Numbered from the stretch's first letter, positions 25,974 through 35,248 are shown. The stretch is DNA of 64,000 bases from a bacterium (GCA_016934955.1 JAFGRY010000026.1:124001-188000), one strand, 5' to 3'. Made by a program: numbers and translations. The notes: generated by a model from the letters alone, not told the origin.

Positions 25974-28046
25974 ATGTATTATTCTAAAAGCAGTGAAATC
26001 GGCGGTCGCACCCTTACGATTGAGACCGGCAAAATGGCAAAACAGGCAGACGGAGCCGTAAAGGTTCAGTACGGTGATACCGTGATACTGGCAACCGCGG
26101 TCGCGTCCAAGGAAGCAAGGGAAAATCAGGGGTTTTTCCCGCTATCGGTCGAATATCGTGAAAAGACGTACGCTGCCGGGAAAATCCCGGGCGGGTTTTT
26201 CAAACGCGAAGGAAGGCCGCAGGAAAAGGAAATTCTCAGCGCGAGGATGATCGACCGGCCGATCAGACCGCTGTTCCCTGAAAACTTCAATTATGAAGTT
26301 CAGATAATGGTGACCGTGCTCTCGTCGGACGGTGAAAATGATGCCGATGTTCTCGGTACCATCGGAACATCCGCCGCTCTCTCAATTTCCGATATCCCCT
26401 TCAACGGTCCCATCGCATCGGTGAGAGTGGGCCGCATCAACGGCGAGTTCATCATCAACCCCACATTCAGTCAGCTGGAAGAGAGCGATATGGACATCAC
26501 GCTTGCCGCTTCCTATGACGCGCTGGCGATGGTGGAAGGTGAAGCGCTGGAGATATCGGAAGAGGATATGCTGGAAGCGCTTGACTTCGGTCACCGGGAA
26601 ATTCGCCGGATCATCGACATGCAGCAGGAACTCATCAAAGAAGCAGGCCGCGAGAAGAGACCGGTGGAACCGGTGGAAACCGATGTCGAGCTGGAGGCAA
26701 AAGTCCGGGAGCTGGCGACTGATAAGCTGGCGGAAGGTCTCGTGGTCCAGGGTAAAATGAACAGGCAGGCCGCGCTCCGGGAGATCAGAGACAGTATTCA
26801 CGCAGAGCTCGAAGAAGCCTATCCCGATGATAAAATGACCATATCGACCATCATTCATGACATTGAAAAAGAGATTGTCAGAAAGATGATACTCGATAAA
26901 AAGAAACGCATCGACGGCCGCTCATATGATGATATCCGTGATATCACCTGTGAGATCGGCGTTCTGCCGAGAACACACGGATCCGCGCTCTTCACCAGAG
27001 GGGAAACCCAAAGTCTCACGGTCACCACTCTGGGGACGAAAATGGATGAACAGAAAATTGAAGGCCTGGACGGTCAGTCCTGGAAGAGCTACATGCTCCA
27101 CTACAATTTTCCGCCCTACAGCGTGGGTGAGGTAAAACGGTTCTTCGGTCCCAGCAGGCGGGAGATCGGGCACGGCAACCTCGCCGAGCGGGCTCTCAAG
27201 CCGGTAATTCCCGCCGAAGAGATGTTTCCCTATACGATGCGTATCGTTTCCGAAATTCTGGAATCAAACGGTTCTTCTTCCATGGCCACTGTCTGCGCCG
27301 GATCGCTCTCCCTGATGGATGCGGGTGTGCCGGTCAAGGCCGCCGTCGCAGGGGTTGCAATGGGTATGATCAAAGAGAACGACCAGGTTGCCATACTCAC
27401 CGATATTCTCGGCGACGAGGACCATCTGGGTGATATGGATTTCAAGGTCGCCGGCACCGAGAAGGGGATCAGTGCCGTCCAGATGGACATCAAAATAGCG
27501 GGGATATCCAGGGAACTGATGCGGGACGCTCTCGAAAAAGCCCATAACGCCAGGCTGCGTATCCTTGAAATCATGAACAGGACCATCAGCAAACCGGCGG
27601 AGAACCTCTCTCCCTATGCGCCGAGAATCACGGCCATCAAGATCGATGTAAACGATATCGGGACCGTAATCGGGCCGGGCGGCAAGATGATCAGGGAAAT
27701 CATCGAGAAATCCGGTGCCGAGGTGAATATCGATGATGACGGCACCGTGCAGATCTCCTCGGTGGATGAGGAAGCCTGTCAGATCGCCATCGAGATGATT
27801 CAGGCGCTGGTTCAGAAACCGGAAATCGGCAAGACGTACCAAGGCAAAGTGAAAAAAATCACTAATTTCGGTGCTTTTGTCGAAATTCTTCCCGGAAAGG
27901 AAGGACTGCTCCATATCTCTGAAATCGCCAAGGAGAGGGTGAACAAGGTCGAGGACCACCTGAAGATCGGTCAGGAAATCGAAGTGAAACTGCTCAAAAT
28001 CACTCCCGAAGGCAAACTGGATCTCAGTCATAAAGCACTGCTCTAG
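25974..28046 (+). CDS. pnp: Polyribonucleotide nucleotidyltransferase (PNPase)
   Basis: A 690-residue phosphorolytic 3'-5' exoribonuclease. Two RNase PH-like domains (about 1-230 and 300-540; FKREGRPQEKEILSARMIDR in the first, LFTRGETQSL and GHGNLAERAL in the second), a KH domain near residue 560 (IGTVIGPGGKMIREI) and an S1 domain near 620-690 (GAFVEILPGKEGLLHISEI). The leader (25912-25973) contains a small hairpin, GCCCC at 25950-25954 with GGGGC at 25958-25962, directly before the AAGGAG ribosome site; it could affect initiation. Confidence 0.97.
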   Translation: MYYSKSSEIGGRTLTIETGKMAKQADGAVKVQYGDTVILATAVASKEARENQGFFPLSVEYREKTYAAGKIPGGFFKREGRPQEKEILSARMIDRPIRPLFPENFNYEVQIMVTVLSSDGENDADVLGTIGTSAALSISDIPFNGPIASVRVGRINGEFIINPTFSQLEESDMDITLAASYDALAMVEGEALEISEEDMLEALDFGHREIRRIIDMQQELIKEAGREKRPVEPVETDVELEAKVRELATDKLAEGLVVQGKMNRQAALREIRDSIHAELEEAYPDDKMTISTIIHDIEKEIVRKMILDKKKRIDGRSYDDIRDITCEIGVLPRTHGSALFTRGETQSLTVTTLGTKMDEQKIEGLDGQSWKSYMLHYNFPPYSVGEVKRFFGPSRREIGHGNLAERALKPVIPAEEMFPYTMRIVSEILESNGSSSMATVCAGSLSLMDAGVPVKAAVAGVAMGMIKENDQVAILTDILGDEDHLGDMDFKVAGTEKGISAVQMDIKIAGISRELMRDALEKAHNARLRILEIMNRTISKPAENLSPYAPRITAIKIDVNDIGTVIGPGGKMIREIIEKSGAEVNIDDDGTVQISSVDEEACQIAIEMIQALVQKPEIGKTYQGKVKKITNFGAFVEILPGKEGLLHISEIAKERVNKVEDHLKIGQEIEVKLLKITPEGKLDLSHKALL

Positions 28047-28070
28047 TCAACGAGAGAAGGGGAGGTTTTC

Positions 28071-29273
28071 ATGTCGCGCCCAGAGATTTCCAGCCGGGGT
28101 CTTGAGACCCCGGCTTCTCCCATCAGAAAACTGACACCGTATGCTGATGAAGCAAAATCGAGAGGGGTCAGAGTATATCACCTCAATATCGGACAGCCGG
28201 ATATTCATACGCCCCGGGAGTTTTTCGAGGCCGTGAAGGGCTTTGACGGGAATGTGCTCTCATACAATCCGTCCAACGGGATCCCGGCCATGCTTGAGAG
28301 CCTCGAGCAGTATTATCACCGCTGCGGGCTCAGCCATGTAACCCGAAAGGACATCATGGTGACCACCGCCGGCAGTGAGGCGATACTCTTCAGCATGATG
28401 GCGGTTACATCACCCGGTGACGAGATCATCGTCTTTGAGCCCTTCTATCCCAATTACAACGGATTCGCGAAAATGGCGGGAGTGACCCTCGTGCCGATTG
28501 CCTCCGATCCCCGGAACGGGTACCGGCTCCCTGACAGGGAGACGATAGAAAGCAGAATCACTCCCAAAACCAGAGCCATCCTGATCTGCTCCCCGAACAA
28601 TCCCACTGGCACCGTGCTCACCGCCGCGGAAATGGGAATCATCAAGGATCTGGCCCTCGAACACGGACTCTTCGTTTTATCGGATGAGGTCTACCGCGAA
28701 TTCGTCTTTGAAGGCTCGGCCGTGAGCATACTCTCATTCCCGGAGCTGTCCGAGCACGCTGTTATCTGCGACAGTCTTTCCAAGCGCTACAGCGCCTGCG
28801 GAGCACGGATCGGCAGTATCGTATCCAAAAACGCCGCGGTCATGGAAACCGTGCTGAAATTCGGCCAGGCCCGGCTCTGTCCGCCGACATTGGAACAGAT
28901 AGGGTCGGCCGCGGTTGTCAATACCGGCAGCAAATATTTCAAGGGTATGCTCGATGAATACAGAAAACGCCGTGATGTACTGTATGAGGGGCTGCTTTCC
29001 ATTCCCGGTGTGATGGTGAAAAAGCCGGGCGGCGCCTTTTACATGATGGTTTCGTTTCCCGTTGATGACATCGAGGATTTCTGCAGGTGGCTGCTCTCCG
29101 ACTTCGAACTCGAACATGAAACGACAATGCTGGCGCCGGGTCCCGGATTTTACGCCACCAAGGGAAAAGGAAAGCAGGAGGCGCGGATAGCCTACGTTTT
29201 GAACGTTGAGGATATGAAGAAAGCGATCAATGTCCTGTCTCACGGGCTTTCCGCCTATCAGTCTACTTCCTGA
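28071..29273 (+). CDS. PLP-dependent aminotransferase, class I/II (AspC-like)
   Basis: A 400-residue fold-type I aminotransferase. Motifs: NIGQPDIHTPREF near the N terminus, SPNNPTGTV (residues about 170-178), SDEVYREF, and the PLP lysine in SLSKRYSACGARIG. The C terminus has MLAPGPGFYATKGKGKQEAR with the substrate-carboxylate Arg. Substrate probably an aspartate- or aromatic-type amino acid, but this cannot be fixed from sequence. It lies 24 bp after pnp and may be in the same transcript. Confidence 0.92.
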   Translation: MSRPEISSRGLETPASPIRKLTPYADEAKSRGVRVYHLNIGQPDIHTPREFFEAVKGFDGNVLSYNPSNGIPAMLESLEQYYHRCGLSHVTRKDIMVTTAGSEAILFSMMAVTSPGDEIIVFEPFYPNYNGFAKMAGVTLVPIASDPRNGYRLPDRETIESRITPKTRAILICSPNNPTGTVLTAAEMGIIKDLALEHGLFVLSDEVYREFVFEGSAVSILSFPELSEHAVICDSLSKRYSACGARIGSIVSKNAAVMETVLKFGQARLCPPTLEQIGSAAVVNTGSKYFKGMLDEYRKRRDVLYEGLLSIPGVMVKKPGGAFYMMVSFPVDDIEDFCRWLLSDFELEHETTMLAPGPGFYATKGKGKQEARIAYVLNVEDMKKAINVLSHGLSAYQSTS

Positions 29274-29296
29274 CCGGCAGGGTCCTCAGGATAGAG

Positions 29297-30097
29297 ATGA
29301 TGGACCAGACACACACGCGGTGTATCGGCGATATACCGATAATCACATTTCATAAAGTAGATCCTTCATTCGAATGGGGAGTCACCAGGGTGACTCCCCG
29401 TCAGTTCGAGCGGGTAATCGCCCACCTGGCGGAAGCGGGGTTCACCACTGTTTCCCTCCGGCAGCTGCAGAACAATGCATCCCTTCCCGAACGCCCGATC
29501 ATCATTACCTTCGACGACGGGTACGAGAGCGTGTATACCCACGCGTTACCCATCCTCAGGCACTATGGATTCACTGCCACTGTTTTTGTCATAAGCGGGT
29601 ATGTCGGGGCCGCCAACCGATGGGATGTCAATCTCGGAGGCCTCCTGTTTTCTCATCTCACCAGAACCCAGATCGCAGCGCTCTCCAGGGCCGGATTTGA
29701 AATCGGGTCGCATACGGTCCATCATCCCGATCTTACGCGCCTACCCCACGCATCCGCTCGCCAGGAGCTTTTGAGGTCGCGGAGAACCCTTTCCGAACTC
29801 ACCGATACCGATGTCACCGCTCTGGCCTTTCCTTTCGGCCGCTATAACCGAACGGTTGTCGACCTCTGCCGTGAGACAGGATACCGTCAGTGCTGCGGTT
29901 TCTGGCGTCAGCCCTGGACGGCTGAACTGAAGGAACCGGTTGTTTTCCAGAGAAAAGCGTATTATCTTTTTGATACACTCACCAGCCTGCAGGCGAAGTA
30001 CGGGAACGGGCTGCTGTCGCGTCTCGAACAGTGTAAATTGCGATTGATCAATGTCTGTTCACACGGCACCGCACTGGTAAAGCCGTATCGTGAATAA
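29297..30097 (+). CDS. Polysaccharide deacetylase (NodB-type)
   Basis: A 266-residue carbohydrate esterase 4 family protein. Canonical motif order is kept: motif 1 ITFDDGYESV (residues about 70-79), motif 2 IGSHTVHHPDL (H-x3-H), motif 3 AFPFGRYNRT. No signal peptide is evident, so the acting compartment is uncertain. The start may be the first or second ATG of a tandem pair (29297 or 29300). Its standard motif order contrasts with the permuted homologue at 61211. Confidence 0.9.
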   Translation: MMDQTHTRCIGDIPIITFHKVDPSFEWGVTRVTPRQFERVIAHLAEAGFTTVSLRQLQNNASLPERPIIITFDDGYESVYTHALPILRHYGFTATVFVISGYVGAANRWDVNLGGLLFSHLTRTQIAALSRAGFEIGSHTVHHPDLTRLPHASARQELLRSRRTLSELTDTDVTALAFPFGRYNRTVVDLCRETGYRQCCGFWRQPWTAELKEPVVFQRKAYYLFDTLTSLQAKYGNGLLSRLEQCKLRLINVCSHGTALVKPYRE

Positions 30098-30120
30098 CAA
30101 TCCAATGCTGGAGTCCCAAA

Positions 30121-30477
30121 ATGGCCGGCCCAAAAATAAGACGGGTGTACTATTCGAGTTCGGAAATCTGCAGGATCGCCGATATCAACCAAAACAGATT
30201 ACTGTTCTGGGAACGTCGTATATCAGACCTGCATCCGTCGCGCAACCGATCCGGCAGAAAGTGTTACAAACCCGAACAGCTCAATCTCCTGAAAAAAATT
30301 GTCAAATTCCAGAATGTCGGGTACAGTGACGAGAAGATTCTCGAACTGCTCGAACGGCGTTCAGCTGCGGCGAGGATGAAAACGGAACTGCCGGGGAGCG
30401 AGAACGTGATCCAGGAGATAGAACGGGGATTACGGGAAATTCTGGCGATCATAAACGGCGGCGGTCATGAATATTGA
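30121..30477 (+). CDS. MerR-family transcriptional regulator
   Basis: A 118-residue DNA-binding protein. The N-terminal half fits the MerR winged helix: VYYSSSEICRIADINQNRLL, then FWERRISDLHPSRNRSG and RKCYKPEQLNLLKKI. The C-terminal part is a short coiled coil; no effector-binding domain is seen. No promoter with the long MerR spacer was found nearby. The last 11 bases overlap rlmH. Confidence 0.8.
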   Translation: MAGPKIRRVYYSSSEICRIADINQNRLLFWERRISDLHPSRNRSGRKCYKPEQLNLLKKIVKFQNVGYSDEKILELLERRSAAARMKTELPGSENVIQEIERGLREILAIINGGGHEY

Positions 30478-30949
30478 CATTGTCACCGTGGGCAAAATCA
30501 GACAGGGTGCATGGCATTCGCTGCAGCAGCTGTATCTGAAGCGGCTGAAACATCACGCCCGCATGAGTGTGAGTGAGATCAGGGGGATCCGTGATTCAGG
30601 CGGGCTTGCCGAGAACGTTCTTATAGAAAAGGAGTCGGAACTGATCGCATCCCGTATTCCTTCAGGCAGCATGCTGGTCGCCCTCGATTCACGCGGAACG
30701 GCGCTCTCCTCTCCCGAACTGGCCGAACATCTTCAGCGATGGCGTCTGCAGGGCCGGAATCGCGTCGCGTTCGCCATCGGTGGTGCCGTGGGATTTTCCG
30801 ATTCGTTTCTGCAGCGGGCCGATTTCACGCTTGCCCTTTCCAGGATGACGCTCCAGCATGAACTTGCCCAGATCGTATTGCTCGAGCAGCTTTACCGTTC
30901 ATTCACCATTATCAGCGGCGGACGCTATCATCGTCAGGAGCGGGAATGA
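30467..30949 (+). CDS. rlmH: 23S rRNA (pseudouridine-1915-N3)-methyltransferase RlmH
   Basis: A 160-residue SPOUT methyltransferase that modifies pseudouridine 1915 in helix 69. Family segments: VTVGKIRQGAWHSLQQLYLK at the start, MLVALDSRGTALSSPELA, FAIGGAVGFSDSF (SAM-binding knot) and the conserved tail LALSRMTLQHELAQIVLLEQ ending in YH. Overlaps the merR-type gene and the Nudix gene (4 bp). Confidence 0.95.
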   Translation: MNIDIVTVGKIRQGAWHSLQQLYLKRLKHHARMSVSEIRGIRDSGGLAENVLIEKESELIASRIPSGSMLVALDSRGTALSSPELAEHLQRWRLQGRNRVAFAIGGAVGFSDSFLQRADFTLALSRMTLQHELAQIVLLEQLYRSFTIISGGRYHRQERE

Positions 30950-31398
30950 GCAGGAGAATCATACAGTGCCCCGGGTGCGGCCGCGAAATCGAACTCTATC
31001 ACAATCCGGCCCCGACGGTTGATATTGTCATCCGCTATCAAGACGGTATCGTTCTCATCAAGAGAAAACAGTATCCATTCGGCTGGGCTCTGCCCGGCGG
31101 ATTCGTCGATTACGGCGAAGACACCGTGTCGGCGGCGGTGCGGGAGGCAAAAGAGGAAACCAGTCTTGATTGCGAGATCATCGGCCTGCTGGGTGTATAT
31201 TCGAATCCCCAACGTGATCCCCGATCCCATACCATTTCCACCGTCTACGTCGCCCGGGGGCGCGGTGAGCTGCGGGCGGCCGACGATGCGGCGGAGGCGC
31301 GCTGTTTTTCCCTCGAGCGCATCCCCTCCGGGCTGGCCTTCGACCATGGAACCATTCTCGCCGATTACCGTGTTTGGCACGCCGGAGAAACGGGGTAG
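30946..31398 (+). CDS. Nudix hydrolase
   Basis: A 150-residue Nudix protein. The Nudix box is GFVDYGEDTVSAAVREAKEE with TSLDC following, a match to GX5EX7REUXEEXGU except Thr-Ser at the final Gly region. A CPGCG segment at residues 8-12 suggests a half zinc-ribbon. The sequence resembles NDP-sugar/ADP-ribose type hydrolases, but the substrate cannot be assigned. ATGA overlap with rlmH. Confidence 0.88.
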   Translation: MSRRIIQCPGCGREIELYHNPAPTVDIVIRYQDGIVLIKRKQYPFGWALPGGFVDYGEDTVSAAVREAKEETSLDCEIIGLLGVYSNPQRDPRSHTISTVYVARGRGELRAADDAAEARCFSLERIPSGLAFDHGTILADYRVWHAGETG

Positions 31399-31410
31399 GA
31401 GATACTGCCG

Positions 31411-32571
31411 GTGCGGGTGATCATTCATGTCGACATGGACGCATTTTACGCATCCATAGAGCAGCGGGACAATCCGGTGATACGAAACCGGCCTGTCGTT
31501 GTCGGTGCCGATCCCGCAGGAGGATCGGGCAGGGGCGTTGTATCAGCCGCCTCCTATGAGGCGAGAACCTTCGGCATCCATTCGGCCATGCCCATATCCA
31601 CCGCCTATAAACGATGTCCGCACGCCGTCTTTCTCCCCGTGGACACGGAGAAATACTGCCGGGTAAGCAGCGGCATCATGGCGCTGTTTCACGAATATGC
31701 CCCTGTCGTGGAAGCGGTGAGTCTCGATGAAGCCTTTCTTGATGTCAGCGGCGTGCAGCGGCTTTTTTCAGGCGCCGAGCGAATAGCACGCACGATCAAG
31801 GAGCGCATACTCAGCGAACACCGGCTGACCGCGTCGGTGGGCATCGCTCCCAATAAACTTCTGGCGAAGATGGCGTCTGAATTCGATAAACCCGACGGGT
31901 TTACCGTGGTTCCTCAGGAGAGAGTGCAGCAGTTTCTCGATCCGCTGCCGGTATCCGCCCTGTGGGGCGTGGGAAAGAAGACCGATGTGCGTCTGGCGGC
32001 GATGGGTGTCCGCACTGTCAGGCAGCTGCGGGCCGTGCCGCAGCAGGATCTCGAATCGATTTTCGGGAAGAATGGCGGATCCCTTTGGAACTATGCCCGG
32101 GGACTGGACGACAGTCCGGTGGAAGCGGGCAGACAGGCGAAATCGATTTCCAACGAGCACACGTTCGCCCGGGATGAGACATGCCCGGAAGTGATAGCCG
32201 ACACCATTCTCCAGCTCTCGGAAAAAGTCGGATTCAGGCTCCGGAACCGGCGGTTGACGGCGAAGACGATTACGTTCAAGCTGCGGTTCGAAGACTTTCA
32301 GACACTGGTGCGGGCGAAAACGGTTGATCATCCCGTTTCGCTCAGTGAGGACATATACGCTGCAGCGGTCGGGATATACGGCGAATTGAACCGGGAGCGC
32401 AGACCGGTACGGCTGATCGGCGTGGGGGTGAGTCATCTTGGCGAATCGGGAGGCGGACAGATGTCTTTCTTTTCGGAAGAGCGGGAGACCCGTGAACAGC
32501 TTTCGCTTACCATCGACGAGATAAAGAAGCGGTTCGGAGAAAATGCCATACGCCGTGGTCCCCGCTATTGA
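31411..32571 (+). CDS. dinB: DNA polymerase IV (Y family)
   Basis: A 386-residue translesion polymerase. Active-site carboxylates lie in HVDMDAFYASIEQRD (residues 6-20) and SLDEAFLDVSG (about 105-115). Later segments GIAPNKLLAKMASEFDKPDG and LWGVGKKT (helix-hairpin-helix) match DinB. QMSFF near residue 350 is a plausible beta-clamp-binding motif. Start is GTG 31411, 12 bp after the Nudix gene. No LexA-like box was noticed. Confidence 0.95.
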   Translation: MRVIIHVDMDAFYASIEQRDNPVIRNRPVVVGADPAGGSGRGVVSAASYEARTFGIHSAMPISTAYKRCPHAVFLPVDTEKYCRVSSGIMALFHEYAPVVEAVSLDEAFLDVSGVQRLFSGAERIARTIKERILSEHRLTASVGIAPNKLLAKMASEFDKPDGFTVVPQERVQQFLDPLPVSALWGVGKKTDVRLAAMGVRTVRQLRAVPQQDLESIFGKNGGSLWNYARGLDDSPVEAGRQAKSISNEHTFARDETCPEVIADTILQLSEKVGFRLRNRRLTAKTITFKLRFEDFQTLVRAKTVDHPVSLSEDIYAAAVGIYGELNRERRPVRLIGVGVSHLGESGGGQMSFFSEERETREQLSLTIDEIKKRFGENAIRRGPRY

Positions 32572-32627
32572 CTTCCAATGATAGTTTTCGTAATTTACGG
32601 TAGGTGTCACGCAGAGGAGCCGCTGAA

Positions 32628-33188
32628 ATGAATCGTGCATGGTATATTGCTGCTGCAGTCGGGGTGATCCTTTCCCTTTCCGGCGGTGAGGGGGCGGCGC
32701 AGCCCTTTGACACCGGGGGCATGCATGCGGGGTTCACCGTCGGCGCCGGGCTGCCGAAAGTCCCGTTTTCCATCTACTATCCACCCGTCGCCGTGTGCGG
32801 TACGGTGTGGGGATCCGCCGCGTTAACAAAGAAGCTCTCTCTCCGTGCCGCCGGTCTGGCGCTGCACACGTTCAATATCGGAACGGTCACCGGGGAAAAG
32901 CGGGATCTCGCGTTCGACCTTGCCGGCGGATCCACCGAACTGATGTATTCCCTGGACCGCTCGCTCTACGGCAGACAGTTCGTGTCCGCCGGGATCGGCC
33001 GCTATGCACTGAGCCAGGATATCGACGAGAGGAGCTACAGCGGCGCGGTTCCGGGCATCTCAATCGGGCTCTCCAGCTGGATGTTCGGGAAAAAGGTCAG
33101 TTCCTCCGTCGATGTTGCCTGGATTATGCTTTTTGAACCGTCCCCCAGACCGCAGGTCCTGCTTGTCACGCTGGGATTGATACTGTAG
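32628..33188 (+). CDS. Hypothetical exported protein, probable small outer-membrane barrel
   Basis: A 186-residue protein of unknown function. ATG 32628 gives a clear signal peptide (residues 1-23, ending EGAAQ); the in-frame codon at 32604 does not. The mature part has alternating polar/hydrophobic strands (HAGFTVGAGLPK, SLRAAGLALHTFNIG, QFVSAGIGRYALS, GISIGLSSWMFG) and ends in hydrophobic LVTLGLIL, typical of an eight-stranded barrel. I do not recognise a family. Confidence 0.6.
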   Translation: MNRAWYIAAAVGVILSLSGGEGAAQPFDTGGMHAGFTVGAGLPKVPFSIYYPPVAVCGTVWGSAALTKKLSLRAAGLALHTFNIGTVTGEKRDLAFDLAGGSTELMYSLDRSLYGRQFVSAGIGRYALSQDIDERSYSGAVPGISIGLSSWMFGKKVSSSVDVAWIMLFEPSPRPQVLLVTLGLIL

Positions 33189-33269
33189 TGTTCCGGTAAC
33201 CAGAGGGAAGGTGTTCCCATCAAGAGACTGAAAAAAATTCGTCGCCGTATTACGTATTCCGATACCTTC

Positions 33270-33884
33270 ATGAATGTTCTTGCCGATGCGATGGTGCTGC
33301 TTACGCATCTGTATGTATCGATGCTGAAAATCAGGATCTATTATCATCCCGGGATCACCGATGATGATATGAGAAAGGCCCTTTTCGCTTTCTGGCACGG
33401 CCGCCAGTTTCTGCTGGTGCCGTTTTTCAGCCGTCTGAATATCGCCATTCTGGCGGATTTGAGCTGGGCGGGAGAGATTCAGGCGCGGGTGCTCAAACGG
33501 CTGGGGTACAATCTGGTGCGGGGTTCGACCAAACGAAAACCGGTACGGGTGCTTCTGCAGATGAAAGCGGTCGCTGAAGCCGGGTCGTCCCTGGCTTTCG
33601 CGGTTGACGGCCCCAGGGGACCGATCCACGTTTCAAAGCCCGGCATCGTGTTTCTGGCCCGGAAACTGGACCATCCGATCATCCCTCTGGCGACGTCCGC
33701 GGACCGGGCCTGGTATATGAAGAGTACCTGGGACCGGTATATGGTGCCGGCACCGTTTTCCCGCTGTCTGATTGCGTTCGGAAAGCCGGTGTACGTTTCT
33801 GAAGAGTACGCCGGCACCGATCTTGATACACGGCTCCTGCAATGGCAGAATCATTGTGATGAAATATGCAGGCAGAAACAATGA
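33270..33884 (+). CDS. DUF374 lysophospholipid acyltransferase-like protein (start uncertain)
   Basis: A DUF374 protein of the LPLAT superfamily. Features: FAFWHGRQFLLVPFF (the H-containing block I), SWAGEIQARVLKRLGY, VRGSTKRKPVR, FAVDGPRGPIHVSKPGIVFLA and IIPLATSADRAW. Family members carry a basic N-terminal helix; here such a sequence (IKRLKKIRRR) lies in frame upstream of ATG 33270, with open frame back to 33189. The only good ribosome site (AGGGAAGG, 33204-33211) is placed for a start at ATC 33219, giving 221 residues, the usual family length. ATG 33270 is kept as the conventional start. Likely an inner-membrane acyltransferase for lipid A-like or lipoprotein substrates. Confidence 0.82.
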   Translation: MNVLADAMVLLTHLYVSMLKIRIYYHPGITDDDMRKALFAFWHGRQFLLVPFFSRLNIAILADLSWAGEIQARVLKRLGYNLVRGSTKRKPVRVLLQMKAVAEAGSSLAFAVDGPRGPIHVSKPGIVFLARKLDHPIIPLATSADRAWYMKSTWDRYMVPAPFSRCLIAFGKPVYVSEEYAGTDLDTRLLQWQNHCDEICRQKQ

Positions 33885-34468
33885 TGGAAACAAAGCTCGA
33901 TGTATTGTCCTATGATTCGGCACTGGATCCGGAAGCATTCAAGGCGGTCAGGCGCCGCCCGGTACGGGTCATTCTGGAAGATTTGAGAAGCGCCTTCAAT
34001 GTGGGGTCGATCATCAGAACAGCCGACTGCGCCCTGGTCGAACGGGTCACTGCCTGCGGGATCACGGCTCATCCGCCTCACAAGAAACTGACAAAGACCT
34101 CGCTGGGGGCTCTCGATTACGTACCCGTTGACTACATGCCGTCGGCGGTTGCCGCCGTGCAGGCGGCAAAAAAGGACGGGTATGCCGTTGTCGCCCTGGA
34201 ATTGACGAACCGCAGTGTCTCGATCTGGGAATACGCCTTTCAGCTGCCGGCGGCGCTGGTGATGGGAAATGAAGCGCTCGGTATTTCACACGAGGTGCTC
34301 CGTGAAGCTGACGCCATTGTCGAAATCCCCATGCTTGGATTCAAGAATTCCCTCAACGTCGCCACCGCGTTCGGCATCGCGGTCTATGAGATGCAGCGCC
34401 AGCATCTGGATCGTTTTCCGTGTTCAAATCGTTTAACGAATATAAAAATGCTCGCAACGGAACCGTAG
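33881..34468 (+). CDS. SpoU/TrmH-family RNA 2'-O-methyltransferase
   Basis: A 195-residue SPOUT methyltransferase. The three SpoU motifs are present: RSAFNVGSIIRTADCALVER (motif 1, residues about 30-50), LVMGNEALGIS (motif 2) and IPMLGFKNSLNVATAFGIAVYE (motif 3, listed as the knot segment). The N terminus lacks the usual RNA-binding extension. ATG 33881 overlaps the previous TGA stop (ATGA). Target (tRNA or rRNA) cannot be told from sequence. Confidence 0.9.
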   Translation: MMETKLDVLSYDSALDPEAFKAVRRRPVRVILEDLRSAFNVGSIIRTADCALVERVTACGITAHPPHKKLTKTSLGALDYVPVDYMPSAVAAVQAAKKDGYAVVALELTNRSVSIWEYAFQLPAALVMGNEALGISHEVLREADAIVEIPMLGFKNSLNVATAFGIAVYEMQRQHLDRFPCSNRLTNIKMLATEP

Positions 34469-34499
34469 CTGTCATTGAAGACCTTGCCCGGAGTGTATA

Positions 34500-35231
34500 A
34501 TGAAATGTTCCACGCGTTATCTGTTCCTGATGCTCTGTGCTGTGCTCTGCACGGTGTCCTGCAGGAGGAGAGAGGGTATGCAAAACGACGGCAGATATGA
34601 AACAATGCGAATGGAAATGGTGAAGAACCAGCTGCAGTCGCGCAACATCCGGGATCCCCGGGTACTCGAAGCGATGCGCACCGTACCGCGGCATCTCTTC
34701 GTTCCGGATGACCTGCGGAACAGGGCCTATGACGATACCCCCCTCGCCATCGGATTCGATCAGACCATCTCCCAGCCGTATATCGTGGCCTTTATGACGG
34801 AGGCCCTCTCCCTGGGAAGTGACAGCCGGGTGCTGGAAATCGGCACTGGGTCGGGATATCAGGCGGCTGTTGCCTCGCAGATCGCCGGGGATGTATATTC
34901 CATCGAAATAGTCGAGCCGCTGGCCCTGCGCGCTGAAAAATTACTGAAGCGGCTCAATTATACCAATGTTCATGTGAAGGTGGGGGATGGATATGCGGGC
35001 TGGCCTGAACACGCCCCTTTTGACGCCATTATCCTCACTGCCGCGCCGCCGTCGGTGCCGCCGCCGCTTATCGATCAGCTTGCCGAAGGAGGAAGAATGG
35101 TTGTTCCGGTGGGTGAGCTCTATCAGGAGCTGTTGCTCATCACCAAGATCGCCGGAGAGCTGCACCGGGAACGGCTGCTGCCGGTGCGCTTTGTGCCCAT
35201 GACGGGGAAAATTCAGGAAGACAACCGCTGA
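34500..35231 (+). CDS. pcm: Protein-L-isoaspartate O-methyltransferase with lipoprotein-like leader
   Basis: A 243-residue PIMT that repairs isoaspartyl residues using SAM. Motifs: LEIGTGSGYQAAVASQIA (SAM site, residues about 115-132), VYSIEIVEPLA, VKVGDGYAGWPEHAPFDAI and LIDQLAEGGRMVVPVG. From ATG 34500 (GGAG upstream) the first 21 residues read as a lipoprotein signal with a hydrophobic core and TVSC, followed by Arg-Arg-Arg. A second ATG at 34578 has an excellent AGGAGGAG seven bases upstream and would give a 217-residue cytoplasmic enzyme. Which start is used is open; both could be. Confidence 0.88.
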   Translation: MKCSTRYLFLMLCAVLCTVSCRRREGMQNDGRYETMRMEMVKNQLQSRNIRDPRVLEAMRTVPRHLFVPDDLRNRAYDDTPLAIGFDQTISQPYIVAFMTEALSLGSDSRVLEIGTGSGYQAAVASQIAGDVYSIEIVEPLALRAEKLLKRLNYTNVHVKVGDGYAGWPEHAPFDAIILTAAPPSVPPPLIDQLAEGGRMVVPVGELYQELLLITKIAGELHRERLLPVRFVPMTGKIQEDNR

Positions 35232-35248
35232 CGCGGCGATGAAACCCT

